Assembly: GCF_024868665.1 (NCBI RefSeq)
Contig: NC_079913.1
Span: 15,922,894-15,986,893, forward strand
Origin: Triplophysa rosa
Lineage: Eukaryota; Chordata; Actinopteri; Cypriniformes; Nemacheilidae
DNA length: 64,000 nucleotides
Reading direction: 5' to 3'
Part shown: in pieces, positions 1-27,399 of the stretch
How positions within the stretch are numbered: position 1 is the stretch's first letter
Layout of the letters: every line of letters begins with the position of its first letter
Program-made: the position numbers and the translations under genes
The notes under the pieces: generated by a model
Database searches by the model: none
Seen by the model: only the letters and a program-made list of their open reading frames with translations
What the model was told of the DNA's origin: nothing

Positions 1-330
1 TTATTGAGACCTATTTGGCACTAAATGAAGGAAGGCAGTAATAATAACAAATTGCACTATTTTGCCACCTGAAAACACCTCAAGGAAATATCCTTCAGCG
101 TGATCAGCCCAATTTTCACAAAAAAAAGCACATCACATCATTACATTGCAGTATATTACGTCAGGTGTCTTGACGGGATCTTCACGGGATGTGTGTGAAC
201 GCATGCACAGATTCCAGAAAATCACTGGCAGTGTGAATGAATAAAATCTAACGATCCCTGGACAAATTCCTGGACACATTTTCCGTGTATTTTCCAGGAT
301 CGCTGTATAAAAAGGGCTATATTCAGTTAG
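1..330. mobile_element. Dispersed MITE-like repeat in rab3ip last intron
   Basis: This intronic segment is similar in order and wording to 20,085-20,375 in the myrfl intron. Both share the blocks 'CACTATTttGCCACCT', 'CATTACAgTA..ATTA', 'GACAAAT.CCTGG.ACACATT' and 'CTGTATgAAAAGGCTAT'. Two diverged copies far apart suggest an old non-autonomous DNA transposon. Ends and target-site duplication are not resolved. The rest, up to 664, is intron with nothing else recognisable. Confidence 0.5.
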
Positions 331-664
331 GATGCCTTGAGGGTGAGTGAAACATGGGGAAATTTAGATTCTTGCCTGAAATATCCCTTTAAATTCGTAT
401 TCATACAGTTCATAAGTCAAACACAACACAGATACAATATCTTTTATACATCTTTAATAGTTTATAATAATGATGCAATATCCCTGGTTTTCCAAAGTTG
501 GACATTACTTCTGTCCACGGATTACACACCTCTCCTTTGTATTAACAGTGACAGGAGACACTGATGTGCTTTTAATCATGTCGATCTACATGAGATGATG
601 TTTGTTGTCTTGTTGTGGTTTTCGTCTGTAACACGTGTGAGATGTGTTGTGTTTTATCAAGCAG

Positions 665-744
665 AGCAGATGTTCTGGGAGGTCATACAGCTTCGTAAGG
701 AGATGTCCAACGCCAAGCTGGGTTACTTCAGAGATGAGCTGTAA
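665..744 (+). CDS. rab3ip: Rab3 GEF (Rabin8-like), last coding exon only
   Basis: The 3'-terminal coding exon begins after a CAG acceptor at 662-664 and ends with TAA at 742-744. It encodes about 26 residues with the core [12 protein letters not shown] and the end KLGYFRDEL. This resembles the conserved extreme C-terminus of Rabin8/RAB3IP and GRAB/RAB3IL1, guanine-nucleotide exchange factors for Rab3/Rab8 in vesicle traffic and ciliogenesis. The catalytic Sec2 coiled coil lies upstream, outside the window. Synteny supports rab3ip over rab3il1: the next gene is myrfl, and RAB3IP and MYRFL are neighbours on human 12q. The acceptor could also be two bases downstream. The alternative is the rab3il1 paralogue, which neighbours MYRF in human. 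Confidence 0.75.
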
Positions 745-755
745 ATTCAGAACTT

Positions 756-1963
756 CCACTCGATACGCTGAAGATCATCCCCTGAACGTTCACACGATCA
801 TTTCCTGAACATCCACTCGATACACTGAAGATCATCTCCTGAACATCCACTCGATACACTGAAGATCATCTCCTGAACATCCACTCGATACACTGAAGAT
901 CATCTCCTGAACATCCACTCGATACACTGAAGATCATCTCCTGAACATCCACTCCATACACTGAAGATCATCTCCTGAACATCCACTCGATACACTGAAG
1001 ATCATCTCCTGAACATCCACTCCATACACTGAAGATCATCTCCTGAACATCCACTCGATACACTGAAGATCATCTCCTGAACATCCACTCCATACACTGA
1101 AGATCATCTCCTGAACATCCACTCGATACACTGAAGATCATCTCCTGAACATCCACTCCATACACTGAAGATCATCTCCTGAACATCCACTCGATACACT
1201 GAAGATCATCTCCTGAACATCCACTCCATACACTGAAGATCATCTCCTGAACATCCACTCGATACACTGAAGATCATCTCCTGAACATCCACTCCATACA
1301 CTGAAGATCATCTCCTGAACATCCACTCGATACACTGAAGATCATCTCCTGAACATCCACTCCATACACTGAAGATCATCTCCTGAACATCCACTCGATA
1401 CACTGAAGATCATCTCCTGAACATCCACTCCATACACTGAAGATCATCTCCTGAACATCCACTCGATACACTGAAGATCATCTCCTGAACATCCACTCCA
1501 TACACTGAAGATCATCTCCTGAACATCCACTCGATACACTGAAGATCATCTCCTGAACATCCACTCCATACACTGAAGATCATCTCCTGAACATCCACTC
1601 GATACACTGAAGATCATCTCCTGAACATCCACTCCATACACTGAAGATCATCTCCTGAACATCCACTCGATACACTGAAGATCATCTCCTGAACATCCAC
1701 TCGATACACTGAAGATCATCTCCTGAACATCAACTCGATACACTGAAGATCATCTCCTGAACATCCACTCGATACACTGAAGATCATCTCCTGAACATCC
1801 ACTCGATACACTGAAGATCATCTCCTGAACATCCACTCGATACACTGAAGATCATCTCCTGAACATCCACTCGATACACTGAAGATCATCTCCTGAACAT
1901 CCACTCCATACACTGAAGATCATCTCCTGAACATCCACTCGATACGCTGAAGATCATCTCCTG
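756..1963. repeat. 34-bp minisatellite, about 35 copies, with 68-bp higher-order structure
   Basis: A head-to-tail array of a 34-bp unit; 'GAACATCC' recurs every 34 bases (841, 875, 909 and so on). Units differ mainly at one base, ACTCGATAC versus ACTCCATAC. From about 915 to 1680 the G and C forms alternate strictly, giving a 68-bp dimer. Both flanks are made mostly of G-type monomers; one unit near 1730 reads CAACTC. The period is not a multiple of three and the array follows the stop codon, so it is not coding. Confidence 0.97.
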
Positions 1964-2135
1964 AATGTCAAATTCATTCAAACAGAGGATGCGTTGACAC
2001 CTGTAGCAGAAGATTGATTTCAAAAGCCGAATCCTTCCTGACATCTGAAGAAATTGAGAAATTAAGCTTTGAAACTCTTTTAGTTTTAAATCTTGTAGCG
2101 TGTTGTGTTGTTGTGTCTGTATATCTGGAATGTTC

Positions 2136-2152
2136 TGTGTGTGTGTGTGTGC

Positions 2153-2190
<38 letters not shown>

Positions 2191-2197
2191 GTGTGTT
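2136..2197. repeat. (TG)n microsatellite
   Basis: About 60 bases of TG dinucleotides with a few GC interruptions (GTGCGTGCGTG), in the rab3ip 3'UTR. Confidence 0.97.
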
Positions 2198-2848
2198 CAT
2201 GAATCTCATCCGATGTATAACCCCTGTTTTAATTTGAGTGCCTTTCTGAAATAAAAATGTTCTTCACCTGAAGATGAGGATTACACTTTTTGCAGCTCTC
2301 TTCTGTTTCAGAATGACTTTAAATAGCACAGATGTTGTGTGTCACATCCTAAAGATGCTCAGTTGAGTTCAGTTCAGTCTATGCACTAATGATTTCTTCA
2401 TCATTACCGTGTTTGAACAGAAAACAACACAACACTGTCAAAGTGTCTTCATGAAATCAAAGTTGACTCGGTTTACTTTACTAGCTCACATTCATCTTGT
2501 GGTAAATTCATTGGTGCAAATCAATCCACCCAAAATGGTTTGGTCTTTGTAAACAGAGTGCTGATTGGGCTCAGTTTTGAATCAAACACCAGCTGTTATC
2601 CATGAGTTAATCTATAATACAGCACAATGTTCTGAATATAGAGGGATTTTCTGTATTGATGTTTTTTTCTTACAGCTGTATTTAGAAATGAATGGATATA
2701 AAATGAATGGACTGTCCTGGCAGAAACTTGCTAATACCCTTTCTGTTCTTTTATTTGTGTATTTATTTATATTTATGAATTGATGTTATAAACACATGAC
2801 CGCAGTCTTTGTTTCTGTGAGAAAAGCAGAAACTGGAGGCGTCTGGTT

Positions 2849-3050
2849 TTAAAGGGACAGTTTACCCAAATAAATAAATCATGTCATCATTTACTCACCT
2901 CCGAGTTGTTCCAAAACTATAACTAATGTCTTTGTTCTGATCAACACAGAGAAAGATATTTGAAAGAATGCTTCTAACCAGACAGATTTGGAACATCTTG
3001 AGGGTGAGTGATGACAGAAGCTTTTACTTTTGGGTGAACTGTCCCTTTAA
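2849..3050. mobile_element. Short TIR transposon (MITE), TIR TTAAAGGGACAGTTTACCC
   Basis: The left end TTAAAGGGACAGTTTACCC is mirrored by the right end GGGTGAACTGTCCCTTTAA. Inside are the hallmark words of a very common cyprinid non-autonomous DNA element ('TCATCATTTACTCACC', 'AAGATATTTGAA', 'GAGGGTGAGTGATGACAG'). At about 200 bp it is shorter than typical copies, implying an internal deletion. The downstream part of a related copy is at about 12,595-12,660. Confidence 0.85.
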
Positions 3051-4559
3051 CATTTCTCAATTCATTGTAAAGAGATTTTGAATATGATATAAATGGTGAT
3101 TGAGAGAGCAGATCACAGATCAGCAGTGAAATGTGTGTGAGAGTTTTGTGCTGCAGAAGAAACACACCCACACCTGACATGTCTCGCAGGTGAGTTTATG
3201 ACCCATCAAGGACACACGATGACATTACACACACAGGCGCAGTGTGGGTGGATCATCTCTCCAGGGTCATTGATCAAAGTTCACATCACTCCTGACGTCT
3301 CGGCGACGGCCATTTTCATTCAAGCAGACTCTAGCTCTCTTTCTGTGTAGATATGTGTGCGTTGTATGTGTATTGTTGCCAGTTTTAGGGCTCCTCACTG
3401 AAGATCTTGTGGGATTTCTCCAGATGAACTCCAGCCGAGTGCGCAGAGGCCGCAGGTACACATCTCATCCGTCTCTTCATCAGTGACTCATTCTCTGCTC
3501 GTTTGTGTCGATGTGCCGAGATGATTTCTGTCAGTAACAGAGACCGTGAGTCTGTCTCCACACAAACTCGTTGAATCAAGTGTACTTGGGTCAAGTTCAA
3601 GTATATTTGAAGTGTGCTTCATCTAGAATGCATACTGGCATCAATGTAATTGTGTTATTTTTGTAGTACTTGGAACTAAATAGGCTAAAAAACGTTGTAG
3701 TTTATAAATGTGTAACAAGAGTAAACCTTGCAGTCCGAATGTGCACTTCCTTGTTTTTAGTGTAGTAGATGACTGTGTACTTATAGCATACTTGAAACAC
3801 TTCTCTTTTTGTGAGGGACATTAGGAAGTGAAAAGAGATTGAACGTCAACACAAATGATCAGTGAGATCTGTTATACTGGATATAATATCATGTGCTTTA
3901 AACTGTATATGAACTATTTAATACTCTTGATTATTGCACATATTTCTCACTACATTCGCTTTGTGTGAGATGCTACATTTGCTTAAATGTCCTTTAGATC
4001 AGGGGTCTTCTAACTTCACGATGCCAGGGACCTCCAAATATGAACCTTTTGTGGGGACCCCTTCCTAAAATACATATCCATCTATATTATAAAGACAACA
4101 TGTTATATAACCGCGATTAATCCTTTGACACTTGTACTGTAATAATTTAATGACATCTTTACCAACAATACTGCATTCCATACCCCAATGAGAGAGTACA
4201 GTAAAGGCGGGGCTTAATGTGTGCCGGAACAAGCCGGATCCACATCTGGTTTTGTGTCGAATTTTGACTCCCCGCCAGATTACGACTCCCTTCATTGATA
4301 CTGCTGGGGGATTAGCTAATCTTAACCCGGCCCCATGTAGTGTTTCGGGAATAATGCTCAGGATCCATTTATATCAACATTGAATTATATTGCATCACTA
4401 CAACATGCAGCACATCTTTACTGCAGCAGCGTACAACTCAACTCTGCGGACTAATCAGCATAAAACAAGTATTCTGACCAATGAGAACACAGGCCAAGAC
4501 ATAAGAATACACCCCACACCTAATGTTCATGGGGAATGTGGGAGTCATCCTTTGGTAGG
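3051..4559. other. Intergenic, mostly unrecognised; fragments of dispersed repeats
   Basis: No convincing gene. 3,590-3,800 is AT-rich with repeated GTA..ACTT / TACTTGAA words of a MITE type. 3,995-4,070 carries 'GGGGTCTTCTAACTTCACGATGCCAGGGACC', a fragment related to 'GGGGACCCCTTAGAAACTCCTGGGG' near 10,180. A short ATG-initiated segment with splice-like edges at 3,424-3,455 is treated in the findings. Confidence 0.5.
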
Positions 4560-4619
4560 AGTCCATATCTGCTTGCTTTGGCAGATCCCGCTCCTCAAGC
4601 GCTAGAGGAAAACGTTCGT

Positions 4620-5725
4620 GCAGACCTGAAAAAAAAAACCTGTTGTCCAATTTTTTCAAACGTGTTTATAAGTGGTAATCGGGAATTAATATACACGTGT
4701 GAAAATCCTGTCTCTATTTGTGCAGTTTGTTTGTAGTGACCCGGAAGCGGAAGCTATCGAGTAGTATGATTAACCGTTCTGTTGATGTCTTTGGAACATG
4801 TCGTTGCAGGAATATGCAGGTTTTATTACAGAGAAGGTTACAACACGAACACAAAGGCCACCCCATGTTAAAGCTTGAGTGATGCTGTAGTCATTATTAT
4901 CAGTGATAAGCAGCGACATCGGGGTTATTCTGAGTTGATTGAATATAAATGATCTGCATGGTATCTTGACCCCAACATATTTGTCACCTACATTTGCAGA
5001 ATTAGCCATTCTTTTTTTTATTAATGCATGTGTTGTTTTGCCACAACAGATGGCAAAACAATACCATGGACCAAGAAATGTTAGGCATTAAAACTACAGA
5101 ACTGTGAATTACACTACAATGTGATAGTGGTATACATATTATAGAGCTGTGAATTATATTATGAGCTATTTTGTTAATACAGCATGAACTGCATTTATAT
5201 GCATCTATGGCCAAATACAAAGACGCATAGAGCACTTGGACGCATATCTATATGTTAACAAATGCACACTTTCCAAGTCAAAAATGTATAGGGTCATTTG
5301 TATTGGCAACTGACATTAACAGTGCAACTATATTCACAGTAGGATTGGCTTTTACAATGCACTGCTGTTCACATGAGAATCATACCCACAGCAAATATAA
5401 GTCCATGGTTCAGGACCATCTCCGAACGTAGACATCCAGCTACATCAACCTTCACTTAAGTTTTAAATCAAAGACTCTGTAAGATGTCATGGGTCATGTC
5501 ATGCCTTTTTTCTCATGATGCAATAGAGTTTGACAGTGAAAGGTTATAACTTAAGAATATGTCCACATGCCCCGCCCACCTTGATTGCTTCCGCTTCCGG
5601 GTCGGTACAAACTGTAGAAAATAGAGACCTAGGATTTTCACACGTGTATTTTAATTCCCGATTACATTTAAAAACACATTTGAAAAAATTGGACAACGGG
5701 GTTTTTTTTCGTTTCCCATTTTCTA
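4620..5725. mobile_element. Inverted-repeat element, arms about 130 bp
   Basis: The left arm (about 4,625-4,757) and the right arm (about 5,584-5,722) are reverse complements with scattered differences. Shared words include TTGTCCAATTTTTTCAAA, TAATCGGGAATTAA, ATACACGTGTGAAAATCCT and GACCCGGAAGCGGAAGC. The 830-bp centre has no transposase-like frame. This is best read as a non-autonomous DNA transposon; the precise termini are uncertain. Confidence 0.75.
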
Positions 5726-5843
5726 TAATCAACGCAAAAAAGAAAAAAAGCTTGATTCCCGATTTTGGTTTTCTAATTTCAAAAGGAAAATCCGTTGGCC
5801 GCTAAGTACACGGACCATTAACCCTATCCTTTTTTATTATTAT

Positions 5844-5847
<4 letters not shown>

Positions 5848-5875
<28 letters not shown>
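5848..5875. repeat. (TC)n microsatellite
   Basis: About 28 bases of uninterrupted CT/TC repeat after a TTATTATTATT run. Confidence 0.95.
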
Positions 5876-5879
<4 letters not shown>

Positions 5880-6309
5880 ATAAGTAACCAGACTCTGCCT
5901 TATTTGATTTTACATTTATATGTGTTTGATATAATGTGAATGTTTCTCTTTGTATTCACTATATGGCATTAATAAAAAAATCTAAAAAAGATATAAACAA
6001 AATCTTACCAAATCGCAGAAGTGAAACGCTAATAATTTGGTAAAAATGTGTGCTTCTGTGTGTGTGTTTCACTCACTTTTCTGACGCGCTCCAAGCACAG
6101 AGCTGTATGTCTCATTTCTGTTAGCCTTCAGCGTTCTGAAGAGCATTTGCAGTACATTCACAGAAGAAAGTGTACTGAAGCTTTGGAAACAAAACTAACG
6201 GTTCAAAAACACATAAAAGTGACGCGAGCAAGTTTAGCATTTTACCGCCTTCTCCAGCGTCGTCGTTACAAGCGACAGGGTAAACAATTGCAGACTGATG
6301 ATGCAAACG

Positions 6310-9300
6310 ACCCACGGTTCGTATGAAGGTATTTCAGTAGCAAAACTTGAGAGTAGTGCTGCAACGACGTGTCGACGTCGTGGATTACGTCGACGTGCGT
6401 GAAATGCGTCGACACTTCGTATTATTTACGTTTATCCGCTGTAATAGCAGTTTCTGTTCCCGGGCGTGTGTAAATTAATCAGCAGAACAAGAGAAAGTAT
6501 AATTCACCCGACAAAAAGCGATCGAGAGCCTCAGAAGCAGTAAGTTAGTGAATGGACGGAGGAATTCCCCCTAACGTTACCCCCGGAATATGATCATCAC
6601 AGCATGGACGCGCAATCACAAACGGACGGAGAGGGGAACGTAGATGTAGACTTTCATAATAAATTACTTTTTTTTAATTTACTTTTTTGTAATGTAAAAC
6701 TACGCTTTACATGAATGATTTACATTAACGCTATTGTACTAGTGTAAATTAGTGTATGTGAACCTTTGCAGATTGTGACCCTGCTTAAATTACTCTTAAG
6801 CTTCAAAAAGGACTGACTATCCTGAAACCACCAATGCACTTTTTTTATGTCATTCGATAGCTTTATGCGAGGAATAAACCAATATAGCATAATGAAGAAA
6901 CTCTGACCTCCGCTGGTGCTGTCTGTCAATCTCCAGTCAGCATGCGTGTGTACGGTGACGCTCAGGACGCTACTCTTTCCAACATGTTCCAATGTTTTCA
7001 TTATTCTTCACAATGACAAGATGATAGTCTATGGTTTTGTTTCAAATGTATTTTGCTAGAGACTGTGAGTTAACGTTACTCGCTGAGTATAGCTTAGTTT
7101 ATTAGAAGCACTGGAAGCGGTCTGAATATGTTGCGTCTTCATACGAAATAACTCTTTTTAAACCTCTGATTTAACTGTATACTGTCGGATTGATGCAACG
7201 CACTATGTGTTAAACATGTAACATATCATCTCTTCTCATTGTGTTCTAACTATTATTTACTTTGGGGAGCAAAATGATCCCCGGGACTTCAGAAGGAGTA
7301 GGTGCTTTAAGCGCATCATTGTGCGTCCCGGACGCGCATAACTGTAAATAACGAAGCGAATGCATTAAGAGCATCATTCTGAGTTCAGGGTGCGCGGGCT
7401 CGCTTTAACGCCACTCTGCATTAGAGTCTTTTATACGGTGATAGTTACAATAAACAGAGACAGATAGTAGTATTTTACTTTTACTCAATTATATTATGAG
7501 ACTGAAAATAGAGTCGGATATTACTTGGAGGAAAAAAATACAGAGCATATATCATGCTCTAGTATTTCATATACACATTTTTTTAATGTTTTTACATTTA
7601 CATTTAGCAGACACTTTTATCCAAAGCGACCTACAGATGAGGGAAACAATGGAAGCAATTGGAACAACATAAGGACAACAAAAAGCATAAGTGCAATAAA
7701 ACATTTTTTTTTACCTTTAATACAGTACTTAAGTACATAAAAAATCAGTATTTTTTTACTTTTAAAATTAAAACTACTTAATTAAAAGATGGTGATTTTA
7801 ATGTAAACACGGATTAAAATGTTAAAACAACAATATTTATTTATAAAATGTAGTGGAGTAAAAAGTATGATTTGCTTTATAATGTAAGAAAATACTAGAA
7901 CTTATTGTTTATTTGCAAAGTTTGCCAAAGGATTAATCCAAAAAATCTTTATTAGATTAATAAAAAATCATAATCGTTAGATTAGTCGACAATTAAAATA
8001 ATCGTTAGTTGCAGCCCTACTTGAGAGCATGTAGATTTTAATTTGTGAACTTGTAAAGTAAGTATTTGTACCTGTACACTAAAATGTACACTCACAGCCC
8101 CAATGTCAAAACTTGTCAAATAAAAAACTGAAGTTGAATGTTGAGATTTGCACTCGTGGACAAAACTCACAAATCTGTCTTCTGAATTTGAAGTTGCAGA
8201 AAAATAGTCACAAATGTGTAAACTGGCATTTACCAAATACATTGGCAGATACAAATGCATAGCACATATTTACAGATTCAGATTTGAATTGCAACCACAA
8301 ATAGGCATCAACAACCTCTCAAACCTGTCACTGCAGTTTCAAATCTTCCCGCCTTGACTTTTGCTACTACTTTCGCGATAAACCCGTTGCAAAACTAACT
8401 TGTGCACTTGAAAGCTCAGAGGCGAGAGAAAGAACGGCATTTGATGACGTCACGCGGCTGAGCCACACCGCCCCCTAATGGCGGGAAAAAGCACAATGAA
8501 AGGATCTAGCAAATAATAGTTTAAATAATGTTTAAATAACTAAAGCGAAACCATCAGACTTATGTATACTATCATGTATAATTATTCCAAGACTTATACT
8601 ATCTTGTATAGATATCATTTCGTAATGTATTTTAATGATATCATTCTGTATACTATCGATAATACGTTGTGTACTATGGTTTGTTTTAAAATATAATGAC
8701 AGGCTGACTACATTTTCCGTTATGTATACTATAATGTTCATTGATATACTATATAAAATGTACATTTACACAGTTCAACATTATGATTCTATAGCCTAAC
8801 CCTTGAGAATTATTATTGCTTTAGTTATAATGTTACCAATATTATATTAATATTTTTTTTTAAAACACGTTCCTGGTAGTATAATATAAATGTAAATTAA
8901 ATTCAGTGAGCAATGTATTATTGACCATTACTGCACTTTTAAGCTATTTCTACTTTTTTATATTTTTTTGTTATTGTCAATAAAGGGAAAATGAACAGAA
9001 ATTGTATGCAAGACTGTGCAATGCCACCATATACATTATTGGGGTTGTGGGTTTACCTGGAAGTTTCTTTTCTCATGGAAGGTTTGGATTTTTAACAGAT
9101 GAACTTAAACATATTTAATCAATATTTAGTGTACAATTATTTTCTCATGTGATAATTACTAGCCGCAGGATAATGCATCCAGTCAGTTGTTATCGCAGAA
9201 TAAACCCCTTCAGTGTTATACAAGAACTGATTCTGATCATTCTGATATAGGAGCCTTACACAATGACAGGCTGACTGAGTTTTCTGTTTTTAATTTTGAT

Positions 9301-9580
9301 CATTATCGTCAGCGAACTTGCTTCAGCTAAGTCACGTGCCAGTTTACACGTTTGTGACTATTTTTCTGCAACTTCAAATTCAGAAAACAGATTTGTGAGT
9401 TTTGTCCACGAGTGCAAATCTCAATGTCTAACTTCAGTTTTTTATTTGACAAGTTTTGACATTGGGGCTGTGAGTGTACATTTTAGTGTACAGGTACAAA
9501 TACTTACTTTACAAGTTCACAAATTAAAATCTACATGCTCTCAAGTTTTGCTACTGAAATACCTTCATAGTTCGGACCCA
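6310..9580. mobile_element. DNA transposon with long inverted arms, left arm split by a hAT
   Basis: The right arm (about 9,340-9,575) read in reverse complement matches 6,320-6,353 followed directly by 8,020-8,250. Shared words include ATGAAGGTATTTCAGTAGC, ATTTGTGAACTTGTAAAG and TACACTCACAGCCCCAATG. The left arm is therefore the same sequence with a 1.67-kb insertion removed. The centre (8,260-9,330) is AT-rich, with no protein frame I recognise. The superfamily of the outer element is unknown. Confidence 0.85.
6354..8019. mobile_element. Non-autonomous hAT element, 8-bp TSD CTTGAGAG
   Basis: The element starts TAGTGCTGCAACGAC and ends GTTAGTTGCAGCCCTA, the TAGNGCTGCAAC terminal repeat typical of hAT elements. 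It is flanked by exact 8-bp duplications CTTGAGAG at 6,346-6,353 and 8,020-8,027. The homologous opposite arm of the host element carries CTTGAGAG once, with no insertion, which confirms both ends. No transposase frame was seen; the element contains a SINE/LINE-like tail fragment at about 7,600-7,645. Confidence 0.93.
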
Positions 9581-10180
9581 AAAATAATAATATGAACGCA
9601 GTCCAGCGGGGGCAGGGGGAGCAATCCAACTAGGGTTTGGACCAGGCAATCCAACTAAATGTGAAACCGAACTAAATAGTTGGATAGAAAACCCCTCAGA
9701 GATTCCGCCACCCCAGACTTGACGAATAACGTTCTCAGCATAGTTCAGGCGAATTGCGCTTTCTTTGTGCGTTTTGGGGTAAAACGAAGCTCGAAAACGT
9801 TGAGAGACGGTATAGTGTTTTCTAACAATCCAACACCTCTTTGTTTCTGGAGGCGGGGTTTACAGACGTATCCAAATAGCCTCTGCGCACGTGACACACA
9901 AACAACACACCCACCTATTACGTAATGGCCATGGACCAATGGTGGCTCGAGGGTGTTTACCGGCAAACCCAAACTTTCTCGGAGGCTTCTGTTTGGGTTG
10001 CTGAGGAGAAGTAGTGAAACGAATTGTCGTTTGGACCAGATTTTGTTCGAAATCAGGTCACAGACGGTCGTTTTTCCATTTCGAATGTAGTATGCTGAGC
10101 CCTTTAAGCACTGAGTAACAGGAACTGTAATGAGAAGATCTCACTAGAAGCATAAACTTGTTTCTGACATTTTCTGGGGA
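9581..10180. other. Intergenic segment without recognised content
   Basis: Relatively GC-richer (9,600-10,050). It contains a palindromic CACGTG and TTACGTAA, but no exon or repeat I can name. Possible frames here are short and show no family motif. Confidence 0.35.
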
Positions 10181-10206
10181 CCCCTTAGAAACTCCTGGGG
10201 GGCCAG

Positions 10207-10324
10207 CCCAGCTAACTAAAGTTTGTTATAAGAACGTTCCTTAGAGGTTTTCCATGTTTTTGAAAACGTTTTAAAAACATAAAATGTCCAGTTTTTTAAT
10301 GTTTTAAGAACGTTCTCAGCTAAC
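10207..10324. mobile_element. Small palindromic MITE, 'CAGCTAAC' type
   Basis: It runs from CCCAGCTAACTAAAG to GAACGTTCTCAGCTAAC, with inner AAGAACGTTC/GAACGTTCTT symmetry and the centre CATGTTTTTGAAAACGTT. A reverse-complement full copy lies at about 24,973-25,090 and a fragment at about 28,028-28,078. Confidence 0.8.
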
Positions 10325-10674
10325 AAAAGTCACCATCATAGTGATCAGTGTTTCCTTGACCCCTGGCTTTCATGTTTGGGATATTTTGGCGTGTTATAAC
10401 TGTGTGATTGTGATGTACTGTTGTTATGACAATGCAATGAGAATCTAATCCAAAGGAGCTTGTTGGTGGGCATTAAAATCACCATCATGTTGTAGTTTGG
10501 TTCACTGAACATATATTAACTGCAAATTGTGTTCTTGATCCTGAAAGAGTTCTATGACATGAGAGGATTTAATTGCATTTTAATGTATAGAAGATTTGTA
10601 AAAAAAAAAGGACGCAAAAAAATACTATTAAAAGATTTGTGGAATCTGGATGCAAATATAAACTTAGTCTACAG

Positions 10675-10910
10675 CCAGAATTAGACACACACAGACATCA
10701 AGAATCAGTGTATGAATCTCAACAATGGTGACAATCATCAAACTAATTCTGATAAACAGATCAACTGCAATGCATGCTGGGAGTCATGAACGAGTTTTGT
10801 ACTATGATGTTACCCAGCATGCATTGCAGCATGAAGCTTTCTTTTGTTGATTGTCACCATTGTTGAGATTCATACACTGATTCTTGATGTCTGTGTATGT
10901 CTAATTCTGG
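10675..10910. mobile_element. Near-perfect hairpin MITE with nested inner palindrome
   Basis: Arms 10,675-10,737 and 10,848-10,910 are reverse complements over 63 bases, with one mismatch I could see. Inside the loop a second pair (10,765-10,781 and 10,813-10,829; CTGCAATGCATGCTGGG) is a perfect 17-bp inverted repeat. A diverged relative, with the same inner palindrome and outer words, lies at about 19,140-19,320. Confidence 0.9.
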
Positions 10911-10980
10911 TGAAAACCCCTGCTTTACATTATATGTAAAGTGAGACATGATTGTGCTTAGTTGTGTCTGTGTGTGTTCA

Positions 10981-11030
10981 ATATATATATATATATATAT
11001 AGATATAGATAGATATATAGAGAGAGAGAG
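10981..11030. repeat. (AT)n / (GATA) / (GA)n simple repeat
   Basis: An ATATAT run passing into GATAGATAGATATA and then GAGAGAG, about 85 bp upstream of the myrfl start codon. Confidence 0.9.
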
Positions 11031-11114
11031 TTACCTCTTGAGTAGTTGTGTGACACATGAATGTTGATGAGATTTCAGCAGTGAATGAGTCTGAGGAGAC
11101 CTGCTGACGACTCC

Positions 11115-26725
<15,611 letters not shown>

Positions 26726-27200
26726 TCACACACAGAATTGAGTGACATTTGAAAATGTGTTTGCATTTATTCATATAGTTTCTTGTAATCTAAAACAAAA
26801 TCTGCTGTCAAATCTGAATCACACACACATGAGAGAGATGAGTGAGGTTTGTACCGTTCCAGCAATGCTTCAACAGCATAAATCATGTATTCCTCAGTCA
26901 ATATCCCTTTCTGTTTGTTTTGTATTTCTGGATGCACATGAGTTTCAGTTTGGAAGCTATTATGATGGTTTTAGAAGTGAGCTGATATTTACATGACAAT
27001 ACTCATGACACGTGCTTGAAATCAATATTAAATGCTAACAATGAAGACGTCACATGGATGATGTCGAGATTCTAGAACTCACACTGAGAGGATTTTAAAG
27101 ATTTAGTTTGTCTAGACTGTTGTGCAAACAGTTTGTGTATAAAACTCATATTGTTACGATGACTTATTCAGCCAAGCAAATAAAGTTTCTTACTGTATGT
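26726..27200 (+). other. myrfl: myrfl 3'UTR with poly(A) signal AATAAA at 27179-27184
   Basis: Unique-looking sequence follows the TGA at 26,723-26,725, with no repeat recognised, up to AATAAA at 27,179-27,184. The next 200 bases pass into a dispersed repeat, so transcription probably ends near 27,200. Confidence 0.65.
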
Positions 27201-27399
27201 GGACAATGAGCTGAGAGATCACTGACGCTGTTTACATTCATGAACTCTGTTGACCTCAGCAGTATTTACAGATAAAAAAGAGTTTATAAGAGAAGACAGT
27301 CTGCCATATTTTAACGCTGATGCCAGCTTCCAACTTAAAAACATCGGATGTTTTTTCAAGTAGTTTAAAGAATAGCAGAAAGAACATTTGCCTTCTTCC

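Larger units (their letters stand above)
745..2255 (+). other. rab3ip: rab3ip 3'UTR with poly(A) signal AATAAA at 2250-2255
   Basis: From the stop codon the sequence runs through a 34-bp minisatellite and a TG microsatellite. It reaches the first good AATAAA at 2250-2255, in an A-rich context. If that signal is used, the whole satellite is transcribed into the mature 3'UTR. An earlier cleavage site is possible, but no AATAAA was seen before the array. Confidence 0.55.

Noticed and set aside
756..1963. CRISPR-like array with regular 34-bp repeats
   Set aside because: Units abut with no unique spacers, in a vertebrate 3'UTR; it is a minisatellite.
1886..2209. His/Thr- and Val/Cys-repeat reading frames
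   Set aside because: They arise from the (TG)n microsatellite and the 34-bp satellite in the rab3ip 3'UTR.
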